A DNA stretch of 64,000 bases. It comes from Vulcanimicrobiota bacterium. Its GTDB lineage: Bacteria > Vulcanimicrobiota > JAJTBE01. The stretch lies in contig JAIORV010000131.1 of assembly GCA_021107945.1 (NCBI GenBank), forward strand, positions 1 through 64,000, in the 5' to 3' direction. This document shows positions 63,479-64,000 of the stretch, piece after piece. Each line of letters starts with the position of its first letter. The first letter of the stretch is position 1. Under the pieces are notes generated by a model. It was not told the DNA's origin, searched no databases, and saw only the letters and a list, made by a program, of their open reading frames with translations. The translations under genes and the position numbers were made by a program.

Positions 63479-64000
63479 TTAATTCGCCATCTTCCTGTAG
63501 AACGGTGCCGGCATTTTTCTGAGGGAGGCCGGGTTGCCCTGAAACCGGTTAAATCGACGGTAAAATGCCCGGTGCAATTCCTCTTTATTCTCCGAAATAT
63601 CGGTTGTGAGTAGATTCTCTCCGGGACAATCTCCAGACTCCTTCAGATGCATTCAGGTCAGGCGAATACGGAGGCAGATAATGAAGCTCAATTCTGCGAC
63701 AGTTCTTTTTGAGGCACTTTCTGACAAGCCTGGCGTGATGATATCGAGCGTTGTCCAGAATCAGGTGAATCATTCTGTACGGATACCGATGGACAAGCTG
63801 TTCGAGAAATTTTATGAAATTGAATGAATTGAAAACTTTGGCGAAACGAAAGTTAAATTTTGGGTTTTCGCTCACAGTTACGGCGCCGAAGGTCTTCACC
63901 GCCGCCCGTGTAGGCTTGCTTTCAACTTCTTTTTCGTTCTTATGACCTTTCTGAATCTATCCCCGGCTCCTTGTCCCAGAGACCTGAAAAGAAGCTTCGT
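63479..64000 (-). pseudogene. IS630-family transposase, frameshifted and truncated by window edge
   Basis: From the right edge the minus strand reads EASFQVSGTRSRG, an in-frame TAG (63957-63959, where the family has Trp), then HKNEKEVESKPTRAAVKTFG. The DDE region follows: MIHLILDNARYHHARLV, LHYLPPYSPDLNASEGVW. The frame ends at 63585, but a +1 shift near 63600 continues with SENKEELHRAFYRRFNRFQG to a stop at 63479. So there is one nonsense and one frameshift mutation. The track ORF 63585-63899 covers only the middle. Not active. Confidence 0.88.

Overview
The window looks like chromosomal DNA of a moderately AT-rich, uncultivated-type bacterium whose lineage I cannot fix from sequence alone. 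It has Sec-type signal peptides, a TypA GTPase, an RsbRST stressosome module and a very high load of dispersed repeats, MITE-like elements and dead insertion sequences. No rRNA or convincing tRNA gene was found. Most of the window is accessory DNA.

Layout. 1-4.7 kb: a prophage or integrative-element fragment on the minus strand (DUF2924, terminase large subunit, DUF5681, ParB-like/DNA methylase fusion, ImmA/IrrE protease, XRE repressor) with two copies of a putative operator. 5.15-6.2 kb: a CRISPR array of 15 identical 37-bp repeats, read on the minus strand. 6.2-10.4 kb: a wrecked type III CRISPR locus. It holds an intact cas6, a cas10/csm1 cut off after its HD motif by an IS630 relic, two inverted ~440-bp arms that each carry a CRISPR repeat, a decayed second array with its own terminator, MITE-like copies and a 3 x 74 bp tandem repeat. 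10.7-23.0 kb: a tightly coupled three-gene DISARM-like module (helicase-DUF1998-nuclease, SNF2 helicase, large adenine methylase). 23.2-27.2 kb: cargo genes (unknown protein, DUF6236 protein, dGTPase) lying between repeated relics of the methylase 3' end. 27.2-29.1 kb: a pentapeptide-repeat protein whose C-terminus carries two tandem Csx3/Crn3-like domains. 29.7-34.7 kb: a small secreted protein, a papain/transglutaminase-like unknown, and an IetAS pair (AAA ATPase plus subtilase).

35.1-41.3 kb: a catabolic cluster (MFS transporter, DeoC/LsrF-type aldolase, FGGY kinase, zinc MDR dehydrogenase) and a nitronate-monooxygenase/FabK-like flavoprotein. 42.0-48.9 kb: one operon running RsbR-RsbS-RsbT-(RsbT/RsbX fusion)-histidine kinase-response regulator-hybrid kinase, that is, a stressosome wired to two-component output with no sigma factor nearby. 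49.4-54.4 kb: secreted alpha/beta hydrolase, DUF6868 membrane protein, an unknown and a C69 dipeptidase. 55.3-60.8 kb: an acyl-CoA synthetase, three tandem paralogues resembling Imm32-type immunity proteins, an OFA-family transporter, then a duplicated tail of the acyl-CoA synthetase. 61.5-63.3 kb: typA. 63.5-64 kb: a dead IS630 transposase.

The most interesting objects are the pentapeptide-Csx3 fusion beside a broken type III CRISPR locus, the compact helicase/SNF2/methylase defence module with dispersed repeats absorbed in frame in its methylase, and two independent cases where gene tails are duplicated around accessory cargo. All functional calls come from motif recognition by eye; no database search was run.
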